This document shows, piece by piece, positions 19,838 through 28,214 of a stretch of DNA of 38,537 nucleotides (position 1 is the first letter of the stretch; each line of letters starts with the position of its first letter). A program made the position numbers and the translations under genes. Origin of the DNA: Candidatus Babelota bacterium. GTDB taxonomy: Bacteria; Babelota; Babeliae; Babelales; Vermiphilaceae. The stretch spans positions 1 to 38,537 of the forward strand of contig RXKB01000067.1 in NCBI GenBank assembly GCA_003963225.1, in the 5' to 3' direction. The notes beneath the pieces were generated by a model, which ran no database searches, was not told the DNA's origin, and saw only the letters and a program-made list of their open reading frames with translations.

Positions 19838-19862
19838 CCCTAAATCCGTGTAGGACTTAGGG
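19838..19862 (-). terminator. Hairpin terminator, CCCTAA...TTAGGG type
   Basis: Identical to the copy at 18198-18222 (loop GTGTA). It lies 8 bases after the stop of the 69-residue gene. Confidence 0.75.
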
Positions 19863-19870
19863 CCTGAACA

Positions 19871-20080
19871 TCACCGGATGTCTTGAAAAGCTTTGTTGTA
19901 AGATGCATCCAAATGATCTTGCTCGGAGAGCTCCCACTGTTCGAGCAACTTGCCCAAGACCCAGCCGTTGGCGAAGCCGCCAGCGAGGCTGAATACGGCA
20001 ATGCCAAAGAGGGTCTTCTTGGGCAGCTTGAGCTTGATGTTGGAGCGCTCTCCTTGAGCGTCAATCATGATGTATTTCAT
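19871..20080 (-). CDS. Small membrane protein, 69 residues
   Basis: It starts MKYIMIDAQGERSNIKLKLP, a basic soluble N-terminus, followed by one glycine-rich hydrophobic helix (TLFGIAVFSLAGGFANGWVL) and a polar acidic end (EQWELSEQDHLDASYNKAF). ATG 20080 follows GGAAAGGAAAGACC. It is the first cassette after the tail genes and has its own promoter at 20107-20135. A single-pass membrane protein is likely. I do not recognise it. Confidence 0.75.
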   Translation of the reverse strand: MKYIMIDAQGERSNIKLKLPKKTLFGIAVFSLAGGFANGWVLGKLLEQWELSEQDHLDASYNKAFQDIR

Positions 20081-20106
20081 GGTCTTTCCTTTCCATTGTG
20101 GGTGGG

Positions 20107-20135
20107 TTCATTATAGGACATGTAAAAAACGAACG
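20107..20135 (-). promoter_or_regulatory. Promoter, repeated phage element, first copy after the tail operon
   Basis: On the minus strand TTTTTTACATGTCC is followed by TATAAT (20110-20115) and GAACCCACCC. It starts the small-gene array directly after the last tail gene. No TTGTCA hexamer is present. Confidence 0.75.
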
Positions 20136-20147
20136 AAACCCTACACC

Positions 20148-21257
20148 TTATAACCAATCGGGGATAGTAAATAATGTTGGATATGATTTATTACCAGTAG
20201 AATCTTCTGAACGAATATACTCAGTTACGCGGGCCGATTGGCTTAATCCATAATCCCCAACAAGCTTTACAATGTCTCCTAAGTTATAGTCAAGACCATA
20301 CAGATACGGACTAATATCTGCGTTTATAGAACCATCAAACAATGCTGTTTCTTTAGATTCGTATAGGGCCATTTTTCCTAGCTCTGTCAAAATGGAGGGT
20401 GCTGAAACATTAGACGTAGTACTGTCCACAAGCATAACCCTACGATCTATACCAGATGGAGTCGAGCTTGAATTGTACAACGTTTGAGCTGCGTTTACAC
20501 CTATGTTATAAGCTACATTAGCTGAATTTACTTTACTGAATAAGTAACTACCATCATCAAGCAACTGTCTTGTAGCATCAAAATATAATGTGTCTCGCAG
20601 ATCTTGACCTGTATAGATTTCGATACCTATCGCCGTGGCTGTGGGATCGGGGCGTACGGACCGGATGCCATGTGGTGCAACTTTAGGTGTTATAGGCACA
20701 GTTGATGGATCTGTTCTAAATTCTGCTTGTATGAACTGAAGTACCGCTGAAAGTAAGTTACCTTTAGGTATACTGAACGATCGATTCGGACCAGTTCCTG
20801 TTAAATAATCAGGTGGCGTTACGAATTGAACCAGATCACTGGGAAATTTATCGAGAACATCAACAGCACCCATAACACAAATATAATTCATGATGTAATA
20901 AGCAATGTCGCTAGGTGTCTTAGCTATGACAGACCATTCTTGGTTACCACTAACAACTTCTTTAATGGCAATACGTCTATCCATAATAGACTCAAAGGAG
21001 CGTCCAGTAATAGTCAAAGTAACCGGTTGGTTTTTCTTGCGATCTATCCTGTGTGTTTCGACAATCATAACCTGATTACTTTCCCGCAGAGTTAATAAAG
21101 TACCTTCCGGTAATAATTGCATATGATGCGAAGGCAAACCAGACACTAACTGAAAGTCTCCGGTTGTATTATATCGCTCGGTCCATATTAGACTGTCATA
21201 CTCTTGAACCAATTTAGTAGGTTGTCGAGTATCTTCGTCTAGTATCAGGAGTTCCAT
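20148..21257 (-). CDS. Gp37-like tail protein (ReqiPepy6 type)
   Basis: A 369-residue protein from ATG 21257, which overlaps the stop of the previous gene as TAATG. An in-frame ATG 18 bases upstream lies in the preceding gene and is less likely. It begins MELLILDEDTRQPTKLVQEY and has LIWTERYNTTGDFQLVSG, LPEGTLLTLRESNQVMIVET and a G-R-S-F-E-S-I-M-D-R-R block. This order is typical of the siphovirus ReqiPepy6 Gp37-like family, proteins at the tail tip with similarity to the first hub domains of tail-associated proteins. It probably forms part of the baseplate hub. It is the last gene of the tail operon. Confidence 0.82.
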   Translation of the reverse strand: MELLILDEDTRQPTKLVQEYDSLIWTERYNTTGDFQLVSGLPSHHMQLLPEGTLLTLRESNQVMIVETHRIDRKKNQPVTLTITGRSFESIMDRRIAIKEVVSGNQEWSVIAKTPSDIAYYIMNYICVMGAVDVLDKFPSDLVQFVTPPDYLTGTGPNRSFSIPKGNLLSAVLQFIQAEFRTDPSTVPITPKVAPHGIRSVRPDPTATAIGIEIYTGQDLRDTLYFDATRQLLDDGSYLFSKVNSANVAYNIGVNAAQTLYNSSSTPSGIDRRVMLVDSTTSNVSAPSILTELGKMALYESKETALFDGSINADISPYLYGLDYNLGDIVKLVGDYGLSQSARVTEYIRSEDSTGNKSYPTLFTIPDWL

Positions 21258-21751
21258 TATGCAGTCCGTTTCCACATATAGCAGGTAATATACGGCTGAA
21301 GGTTATTATGTCCATTGGCAGGAGCTCTAGTTTCAGCCCAATCCGTATAGTCAAAACGACCTGGCGCAGTAGTTGGCGTTGGCCAACCCGAAGATACAGT
21401 TCTCATTGTAGTCTCAACGACGGAATTCGTAGCATGATCATAATGCTTCGCATACATAACGGTATTGTCATTGCCAACTGTTTGTTTATGGTTATGTTTA
21501 GGAACTTCATCGGTTCCTAATATATGCTCTTTTTCGCCACCCGTCTTTTCAACAGTATTAAAACTAGAGTCACCGGTATCAACGCCAACGGGTACCTTAC
21601 CACTACCCCAGCGAACCCACGAACCCCCCCAATATGTTGCTGGGTTTGTATCTAGAGTTGACATGTAAATTGATCCAACCGGGTACATATCAATAGGTGA
21701 CATGCCTGTTATGCGTACACTTCCGTGATCAGTTTTTTCTATGTATACCAT
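21257..21751 (-). CDS. Tail-collar / receptor-binding-like protein
   Basis: A 164-residue protein containing DMYPVGSIYMSTLDTNPATY, then WGGSWVRWGSGKVPVGVD, GGEKEHILGTDEVPKHNH, and a C-terminal NNLQPYITCYMWKRTA. The P-V-G-S-I-Y-x-S...W-G-G-x-W...G-x-x-x-V-G-V-D, P-x-H-N-H and N-L-Q-P-Y-I-x-x-Y-x-W-K-R order is the signature of phage tail-collar or short tail fibre tip domains. It is short for a full receptor-binding protein and may be only the tip. Its place between the distal tail protein and the Gp37-like protein is unusual. It starts 1 base after the previous gene's stop codon. Confidence 0.82.
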   Translation of the reverse strand: MVYIEKTDHGSVRITGMSPIDMYPVGSIYMSTLDTNPATYWGGSWVRWGSGKVPVGVDTGDSSFNTVEKTGGEKEHILGTDEVPKHNHKQTVGNDNTVMYAKHYDHATNSVVETTMRTVSSGWPTPTTAPGRFDYTDWAETRAPANGHNNLQPYITCYMWKRTA

Positions 21752-21752
21752 T

Positions 21753-22607
21753 TTAAATACCCCAATACCGTAATCTGTACGATAACGCTCGAATGTTTAC
21801 TTTACCATCAAACGCATAGCTACTATATGCAAATAACTTTAACGGATCTTTATATGCCATAATCCATGGTGATTCTGGTTGTAAATAAGCCATTTTGTCT
21901 TCGCCATTAACTAGAATTGCTCGTTCTCCAGGCTGCGTCATTATATCTATAATATCATCGGTTGCGAACGATGTCGGATGTACTAAAGTCATCAGTTTAC
22001 TATCCGAATAGCCAGGGTTGTTGGAACCTAATCTAACAATATTCACAGGAGACATAACCTCTAACTGTACAGAGATTCCCGACGGAGCATTGGCCTCGTA
22101 TGGCTCTGTTACCGCCGTCTCGGTTGGATCATAATACTTGTTGTGGGGCCAATAAGCCTTAAGGTATGGATATGGTACTAAAACACTAACTTGTGCTGTT
22201 AAATCTTTAACCATCATCTCTGTGTTTACACTGTCTACAGTTCCATTTAGTATGATGTTTGGCTGCATAGAATCTTTATAAAAGCCTGGGTAATCGTCAT
22301 CCCATAAATGTATAAAAATGCCGCCTTGTGTGAAAAGACTGGTATACAGATCGTTTCGTATCTTACCAGCTGAGCGATTCGTAGCATACTGTGGGTTTAT
22401 ACTAAAAGTAAAAACCACGTTTCGTTTAGCAAGTCTTGTACCTTGAATGTACCCACCATCGCCTGTGAAATCTCCAGATTGTATCTCTATGTCAGACGGA
22501 GAAAGGCCTGAGATGTTCGTTATAATAAGTTCATCTTCACTACTTACTGCATCCAGATCGAATAACTTACTAGCAATGTTATTACCTATTCTAATTTGTC
22601 GTAACAT
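21753..22607 (-). CDS. Distal tail protein (Dit-like)
   Basis: A 284-residue protein directly downstream of the tape measure, the usual place for the distal tail protein. It has GGYIQGTRLAKRNVVFTFSI, matching the G-x-x-x-x-x-x-R-x-x-x-x-x-F pattern seen in Dit proteins, and an N-terminal beta-rich domain (ITNISGLSPSDIEIQSG), followed by a C-terminal beta sandwich (PWIMAYKDPLKLFAYSS). Its role is to cap the tail tube and anchor the baseplate. ATG 22607 follows AAAGGCCTGGG, a modest ribosome site. Confidence 0.75.
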   Translation of the reverse strand: MLRQIRIGNNIASKLFDLDAVSSEDELIITNISGLSPSDIEIQSGDFTGDGGYIQGTRLAKRNVVFTFSINPQYATNRSAGKIRNDLYTSLFTQGGIFIHLWDDDYPGFYKDSMQPNIILNGTVDSVNTEMMVKDLTAQVSVLVPYPYLKAYWPHNKYYDPTETAVTEPYEANAPSGISVQLEVMSPVNIVRLGSNNPGYSDSKLMTLVHPTSFATDDIIDIMTQPGERAILVNGEDKMAYLQPESPWIMAYKDPLKLFAYSSYAFDGKVNIRALSYRLRYWGI

Positions 22608-22621
22608 CCCAGGCCTTTCTT

Positions 22622-25600
22622 TTAAGCCGCTATATTACTAGCCGCATAGTTAAATAGATTGTTAGTCTGCCGATAAATATCAGAAGCCGATAGAGACTCC
22701 GGCGATGTGTTGTACTGATTAAACTGTACTGTCTTAGTCGCAGCCGCAGAAGCAACCGCTGACGAATATAGATTGGAGTAATTGTTCATGGCAATAGCTG
22801 CAGCATCTGTGGGATCTAGATTAACTACAGTTCCGGCAATTCCGCCTCCGGCGCCACCAACACCAGCATTATTGTTGAGGTTCTCGATCTCCTTCAAATA
22901 CTCGCGAGCCTGTTGTGCTTGATCTCTCGCTGCTTGTGCTAGCGTGTTAGCACCTTCTATATCAGTATACGCAAGTTGTTTGGCTCGTTCTAGATCTGCA
23001 TCTGCAGCTGCTTGCAATTGGTTCGCTTGTTCGGTTCTAATGCGTATCTTCTCATCGACACTAGCCTTTTCGTATGCGTCTACTTCTGCAGCAGCCTTAG
23101 CGTCTTGATCGAAAGCGTCTTGCATTGCCTTAGCTGCTTCAGCACCAGCCTGTCGCTGATATTCCAACGACTGAGCAGCTAGATTTCTAGCGGCATTTAA
23201 TTGGTCATTAGCTGCCTGAGCTCCAAGAGCTGCTTGTTGATCCCACATTGCTGCGTCAGCCAAGACTGCTTGTTTAGCTTTACCCTTGGCCATTTTAGCA
23301 GCTTTAGCGCGTAGCTGTGCAGCTTTAGCTTGAGACGAAGCAGCATATTGTTCCGAAGCTTTAGCTGCGTCTATCATGTTTTGAGCGTCTTCAGACGTCA
23401 TTTTAGCTTTACCGAGTAGATCGGCTTTCTCGAAGTCTGCCCTACGAATTTCAGCTTCTTTTTGAGCTTCAGAAGCAGCTCTAAGATTTTCAGCTTCTTT
23501 TTCGGCCGCTTCGGCTTGAGCATTCAAAGACTTAGCGCGCGCATTAGCCGCTTTCTTAGCCTTCTTATTCTTAGCCTTCTTGGCTTCTTCCTCTGCCTTC
23601 TGAGCCATGGCTCGTAGAGCATCCGCTTTAGCTTGTGCAGCGATGGTGTTCTGATCCATAGATTGCACTAGTTGACTCATGTAATGTTGAGCTACAGCAA
23701 TCTGTCCTTGCATCATGGACGCCACCGCAACAATAGCCATAGTAGCATTATTACGAATACCTTGGGTTAGACCTTGAACTACAAATGCGCCTATGTCATA
23801 GAATACTCGTGACGGTGATTTGACTTTAAATACATTCAGGGCTGCTTGTATGGCTCGATTGCCCAAGCTTATAAGTGTATTTATAACCTGGAAAGCATTG
23901 TCAGATATACCACCAGTTAGACCGCTTATGATCGCAGAACCCAAGCCTCTAGCTGCTTCTCTGAGTGCTGCCGAATTTGCGCGTATGGACACTGAAAGAT
24001 CGTTGACAAACTTAACGATTGTTTTTGCTGCCGTATCTGCTAATTTAGCTGAGCTGTCGCCAACACCTTGGATAAATTTGGTTATGACACGCGTGCCTTC
24101 TCTAACTAATAGATCGACACGATCCCCGATACCTCGTATGAACTTAGCTACAACATCAGCGCCCGCTCGGCCTATTTCTCGGGCTCGTTTTGAGATACCC
24201 TGAAGGAACTTGACGAGTAGCTCAGCGCCTTTGTCCACAATCATCGGCATTTTGGCTTTTATACCATCGCTCATTGACTGAACCCAGGACTTTGAAGCTT
24301 CGCCTGCCTGCTTACCCTTTTCCGGTTTGCTTAATTCTGCTACTACAGCATTCCAGAGATCCCGAATTCCCTTTAAGATCATCGGAACAGCCGTAACGAT
24401 TGTATCGATTAGCGCCTGTAGCATAGTCAAGATAGATCGCTGAATGATAGGTGCTTGACCCGCTAATGTCTGGAAGAAGACGCCTATCGCTATCGCTATA
24501 GCTACCGCGAAACCGGATATTGCTGTAACACCAGCACCAGCAGCAACCACAAATATAAATAGAGCTGCAGCCATCATCATAAGACCAGCACCGACTAAGA
24601 ACAATCCAGCACCCAATACAACTAAGCCCGGGGCTACATATGATGCCACAGCCAGAATGAGCATAAAGGTCGCAAATATTGGGATGATCATCATAAGTAT
24701 CACATAGAGTTTAAATAAAGATGTCCACTCGACGTTGTTCAGGAGTAAACCAGCAACTGCTAACATGGTTATACCTGCGGCGAGGGCTAATATAGCAGCG
24801 CTTCCACCGGCGTTGCCGATTATGGCTATAGCGAGTAAAGCTAAAGTTAACATTTGCAGGACAAACACCATTTTAATGATGCTAGACACCTTTACTAATG
24901 AGAATACAATTAGCGCTGCAGCCATCACTAAAATACCAGCCGAAGCCGTTAACATAGCTAGGCCAACTTTAGCGATACCCTCGTACGGGATTAGGGCTAA
25001 TAGACCCAAAGCTACAGTCAATATGCCCATAGTAAAAGCAAGTCGCACTATAGACCCCGTGTTCACTTTGTTCATGACTAACAAAGCCACGCTTATGCCA
25101 AATATAGCTAACGCCATCAAATTAAGTGCGAAAGATACCTTAATTATATCGCTACCGTCTATCTTGGACAAAGCTTTTGCACCTACGGCAAGAATACCTA
25201 CTGCCACTCCGGCCTTAAACAATGACGATGTATCCACATAGTTGAATAATATCATGCCTATTGCTAGAGTTGTCACTGCAGCGGCTAATAAGAACATAGA
25301 GCCCGACACAGCTAGCATAGTAACACCTAATTTAGCGTCGTTAAGCTTTTCTAGCATTTTGGTCATGACATGCATGGTGCCTATGAGCATGGTAAATACT
25401 GCAGCCAACGCTCCAAGTCCACGAGCAAGTTTATCTTGCGGTATAAGTGACAAAATAAGCAACGAGACAGCCAAAACACCAATTGCTATAGCAATATTTA
25501 TGATGATCTTGGCTTTGGCTTGAGTTTGGAACGACTTTAAAGCGCCGCCAAGGTTATCGAAGAAGCCTGTAACGCCAGCGCCCACATCTGCAAACATAGT

Positions 25601-27499
25601 ACCCATGTTAGCCATGGCGTCAGATATACCCGAAACACCCTTATTGACATTCCGTATCATGGTTATAAATTGTATAGTAAATGTGGTTACTAAAGCCTGG
25701 TTACTGGCGGCTACGACATCTGTGTAGGACAGATTCTGAAAAAACTCTTTGATTTTACCAGCGATCTTGGATATGCCAGAGCCAATACTTTCTATGACAG
25801 ACCATATAGCTTGTCCGGTCAATGTGAAACCGGTAGCAACAGTTTGAAGTCTACTCTTAAGTCGATTCAGTAAACCTTCACTACCCTTTAGTGATGATGT
25901 CACTTTAGACATGTTCGGAGCTTTAATGTTCGACGCGGAAGCTAAAGAAGCCTCTACGCCACCTAGTCCCGAAATCTTAGGCATCTTGATGTCTAGGCCG
26001 GACATCTTAGACTTTACCGAATCTATCTTACTCCCGACACCATTAAATTTATCAAGAGCATCGCTTACAGATTCAGCTAGATTCTTGAACCAGTTGATTA
26101 AACCGTCTGCCGATGGCATCTTAATGTTAAGAGATTTACCGACTTCCTTAGCGAAAGCTACGATTACATCTTTGGCATTAACGATTATAGATAAACCACT
26201 CTTCAACAAGGTAAAGAAAGCCTTGAGTGGGAGTTCAACCTTTGAAAAAATCTTGGCCACGTTCTGTAAGGGCTCTGTAAACTTAGCTAGCCCTTTAGCC
26301 GCCATAACCAACGATTTACCAGCACTGTTGTTATCACCCTTGGCCGGGAAAACCGCGTTCCAAGCCTTACCGACGGCCTTGAGAACGGCTACAAGCGGTG
26401 ATGCTATGTTTGTTACGACTTCCATGGCAGCTTTCATGCCGCCTAAACTTCTAAACGTCGTTATTGTTGCCGAAGCAAAATTAAACATTTGAACAATTAC
26501 ATTGCCAATTGTGTTTGCTATCTTGGTCCAAGTTTTGGTAGAAGACTCTAAACCTCCGCCAATCGCATAAAATACAGAAGCCCAACCTGAGCCCAGGGCT
26601 TCCCGCATTGTATCCATGAAGCCAGAGAAGGTTCGTACTTCCTGTGCAGATTTGAATGCTCTTTTACCCAAATCAGTAGTGGCATCTGCGTACTTGGAAA
26701 GTGTCTTGGTAAGCGTCTCTGAAGTAGCCCAACCCTCTGCTAAACTAGCGTTAAATCCCTTGGTTGAGGTAACGACTTTGCCATTTTGCATTACATATTC
26801 GTTACCTCGTTTAGTTAGAGTTCCTAACTCAACAGCAGTGTCCATCAATGCTTTCTTGAAGGTTTGCGTGCCCATGGCTGCGTTTTCAACCTGTCGCCAG
26901 TCTTGCAATCCTATCTTACCGGCTTGCATCATCTGGGTAAAAGCATACATGCCCCGACTAGCTTCGCCAGCGCTAGCACCTGCGTGAGCGGCTGCGTTAC
27001 TAGCACCCTTAATGGCTATTTCGGCATCCTTTAAGGAAACGCCAGCATTTGTAAATTGGGTTAAGGCTGAGGTCATATCAGAAAACTTATAGATAGTCTT
27101 ATCGGAGTAGCTATTTAAACTATCTAGCGTCTTTTTTACAGCTTCTGCAGAAAGACCCGTAGCATTCATGATTGTGTTCTGTTTTGTAAGAAGTGCTTCG
27201 TATTCTGACATACCTTCTTTGATTGGGTTTATTAGCATGCTTTTACCCAACGCGAAACCCATGTTTACGATACGGTTTGTCAGATTAGTAATAACAGTAG
27301 TTATGCCGATAACTTTAGTTGAAATAGAAGCGCGTACTTTGCTCACGTTAGTGTCTAGAGCATTTAAACCATTGGATTTGCCAGTAGAATCCAGTGCTTT
27401 ATTAAGCTTATCCAGCGAATCTTTTGTTTCGGCAGCGCCTCGTTTGAAATTGACATTATCAAATTCCATACGAACGACGCGTGTATCAATTGAACTCAT
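22622..27499 (-). CDS. Tail tape measure protein
   Basis: A 1,625-residue protein, the longest gene here, that sets tail length and takes part in DNA ejection. The N-terminal region (about 90-250) holds the TMP pattern: LTKQNTIMNATGLS, DMTSALTQFTNAGVS, AHAGASAGEASRGMYAFTQM, KIGLQDWRQVENAAMG. Residues about 650-1010 are a long run of hydrophobic helices (for example IIINIAIAIGVLAVSLLILS). The C-terminal third is an Ala/Lys/Glu-rich coiled coil (AKADALRAMAQKAEEEAKKA). I start it at ATG 27499, which overlaps the preceding stop as ATGA with GGGAGGAGG about 10 bases before; a longer frame at 27520 lies on that ribosome site. At roughly 1.5 A per residue it would measure a tail of about 240 nm. Confidence 0.92.
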   Translation of the reverse strand: MSSIDTRVVRMEFDNVNFKRGAAETKDSLDKLNKALDSTGKSNGLNALDTNVSKVRASISTKVIGITTVITNLTNRIVNMGFALGKSMLINPIKEGMSEYEALLTKQNTIMNATGLSAEAVKKTLDSLNSYSDKTIYKFSDMTSALTQFTNAGVSLKDAEIAIKGASNAAAHAGASAGEASRGMYAFTQMMQAGKIGLQDWRQVENAAMGTQTFKKALMDTAVELGTLTKRGNEYVMQNGKVVTSTKGFNASLAEGWATSETLTKTLSKYADATTDLGKRAFKSAQEVRTFSGFMDTMREALGSGWASVFYAIGGGLESSTKTWTKIANTIGNVIVQMFNFASATITTFRSLGGMKAAMEVVTNIASPLVAVLKAVGKAWNAVFPAKGDNNSAGKSLVMAAKGLAKFTEPLQNVAKIFSKVELPLKAFFTLLKSGLSIIVNAKDVIVAFAKEVGKSLNIKMPSADGLINWFKNLAESVSDALDKFNGVGSKIDSVKSKMSGLDIKMPKISGLGGVEASLASASNIKAPNMSKVTSSLKGSEGLLNRLKSRLQTVATGFTLTGQAIWSVIESIGSGISKIAGKIKEFFQNLSYTDVVAASNQALVTTFTIQFITMIRNVNKGVSGISDAMANMGTMFADVGAGVTGFFDNLGGALKSFQTQAKAKIIINIAIAIGVLAVSLLILSLIPQDKLARGLGALAAVFTMLIGTMHVMTKMLEKLNDAKLGVTMLAVSGSMFLLAAAVTTLAIGMILFNYVDTSSLFKAGVAVGILAVGAKALSKIDGSDIIKVSFALNLMALAIFGISVALLVMNKVNTGSIVRLAFTMGILTVALGLLALIPYEGIAKVGLAMLTASAGILVMAAALIVFSLVKVSSIIKMVFVLQMLTLALLAIAIIGNAGGSAAILALAAGITMLAVAGLLLNNVEWTSLFKLYVILMMIIPIFATFMLILAVASYVAPGLVVLGAGLFLVGAGLMMMAAALFIFVVAAGAGVTAISGFAVAIAIAIGVFFQTLAGQAPIIQRSILTMLQALIDTIVTAVPMILKGIRDLWNAVVAELSKPEKGKQAGEASKSWVQSMSDGIKAKMPMIVDKGAELLVKFLQGISKRAREIGRAGADVVAKFIRGIGDRVDLLVREGTRVITKFIQGVGDSSAKLADTAAKTIVKFVNDLSVSIRANSAALREAARGLGSAIISGLTGGISDNAFQVINTLISLGNRAIQAALNVFKVKSPSRVFYDIGAFVVQGLTQGIRNNATMAIVAVASMMQGQIAVAQHYMSQLVQSMDQNTIAAQAKADALRAMAQKAEEEAKKAKNKKAKKAANARAKSLNAQAEAAEKEAENLRAASEAQKEAEIRRADFEKADLLGKAKMTSEDAQNMIDAAKASEQYAASSQAKAAQLRAKAAKMAKGKAKQAVLADAAMWDQQAALGAQAANDQLNAARNLAAQSLEYQRQAGAEAAKAMQDAFDQDAKAAAEVDAYEKASVDEKIRIRTEQANQLQAAADADLERAKQLAYTDIEGANTLAQAARDQAQQAREYLKEIENLNNNAGVGGAGGGIAGTVVNLDPTDAAAIAMNNYSNLYSSAVASAAATKTVQFNQYNTSPESLSASDIYRQTNNLFNYAASNIAA

Positions 27500-27882
27500 G
27501 CCGATGTAACCTCCTCCCATAACACTCTAATGACTTCGTCTATAATTGGCGTTATCGCCTCGTCTATGTACTTTCTACCGGGAACCCAACCGCCAGTGCC
27601 GGTGCCATGGCCTCGATCTATGTGATATGCTACGTTGAAGTAACCTCCCTGGATATTTGTGTTACTCCAGGTTATAGATACGCCAAAATCATCGTATCTT
27701 TCTATTTCGTATGTCCAAGCGCTAGCGGTAAGACCTGTGTCGACTGGCGTTCTACTTCTTAAAGCTTCGACACCAGCTCTACCTAATGAATCTAATACTC
27801 CATACTGTCTAGCCTTCAACATTCTATCTAGAAAAGTATATGTTTGATTGGTGTTTCCCGATACACTTATTTCAAAAGGCAT
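27496..27882 (-). CDS. HK97 gp10-like tail/joining protein
   Basis: A 128-residue protein with AGVEALRSRTPVDTGLTASA, a classic HK97 gp10-type block (E-x-x-x-x-x-x-P-x-D-T-G-x-x-x-x-x-W), followed by a strand-rich part containing ITWSNTNIQGGYFNVAYHID. It overlaps the tape measure gene by 4 bases. These proteins take part in head-tail joining or tail completion; the exact role differs between phages. It lies unusually late, after the second major tail-like gene and directly before the tape measure. ATG 27882 follows GAAAGGTTGATTCTAA. Confidence 0.78.
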   Translation of the reverse strand: MPFEISVSGNTNQTYTFLDRMLKARQYGVLDSLGRAGVEALRSRTPVDTGLTASAWTYEIERYDDFGVSITWSNTNIQGGYFNVAYHIDRGHGTGTGGWVPGRKYIDEAITPIIDEVIRVLWEEVTSA

Positions 27883-27936
27883 TTAGAATCAACCTTTCTA
27901 TGTATTAGACCCCCGGGGAAAATTAGCTCAAAACGT

Positions 27937-28203
27937 TTACTGATTCTTTGGTTTCGTAAACACTCCGTCAGCATACAGATAGCCGATCGTCACGTCAGAG
28001 TCCGGGGGAATAGCGACTATTTCAAAATCAGGAATCTTCAAATGCGGAATGCCTTGTTGATCAACGAGATCGATAATCATGTTGACAACGCTTCCATTTT
28101 GAATTATTGCAACGATAGAGGTTTTGCTGTCATTGTCTTCTTCAACTTCAGTTTGTGGATCATCCGAAATGTCCATGAGATCATCTTCGGTTTCTAGGTT
28201 CAT
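27937..28203 (-). CDS. Small acidic tail-region protein, unknown function
   Basis: An 88-residue protein with a strongly acidic N-terminal third (MNLETEDDLMDISDDPQTEV) and a strand-rich end (IVAIIQNGSVVNMIIDLVD, IPPDSDVTIGYLYADGVFTK). The V-x-I-G-x-x-Y-x-D-G-x-F-x-x-P ending occurs in small phage tail-associated proteins. It lies between a major tail-like protein and the gp10-like protein, so a tail assembly role is plausible. There is a possible ribosome site, AGGAGCTACTAAG, before ATG 28203. Confidence 0.68.
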   Translation of the reverse strand: MNLETEDDLMDISDDPQTEVEEDNDSKTSIVAIIQNGSVVNMIIDLVDQQGIPHLKIPDFEIVAIPPDSDVTIGYLYADGVFTKPKNQ

Positions 28204-28214
28204 CTTAGTAGCTC

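Noticed and set aside
5710..19862. CRISPR array suspected from short repeated sequences
   Set aside because: The repeats are promoter-hairpin units at gene boundaries with irregular spacing and coding ORFs between them. There are no uniform spacers and no cas genes.
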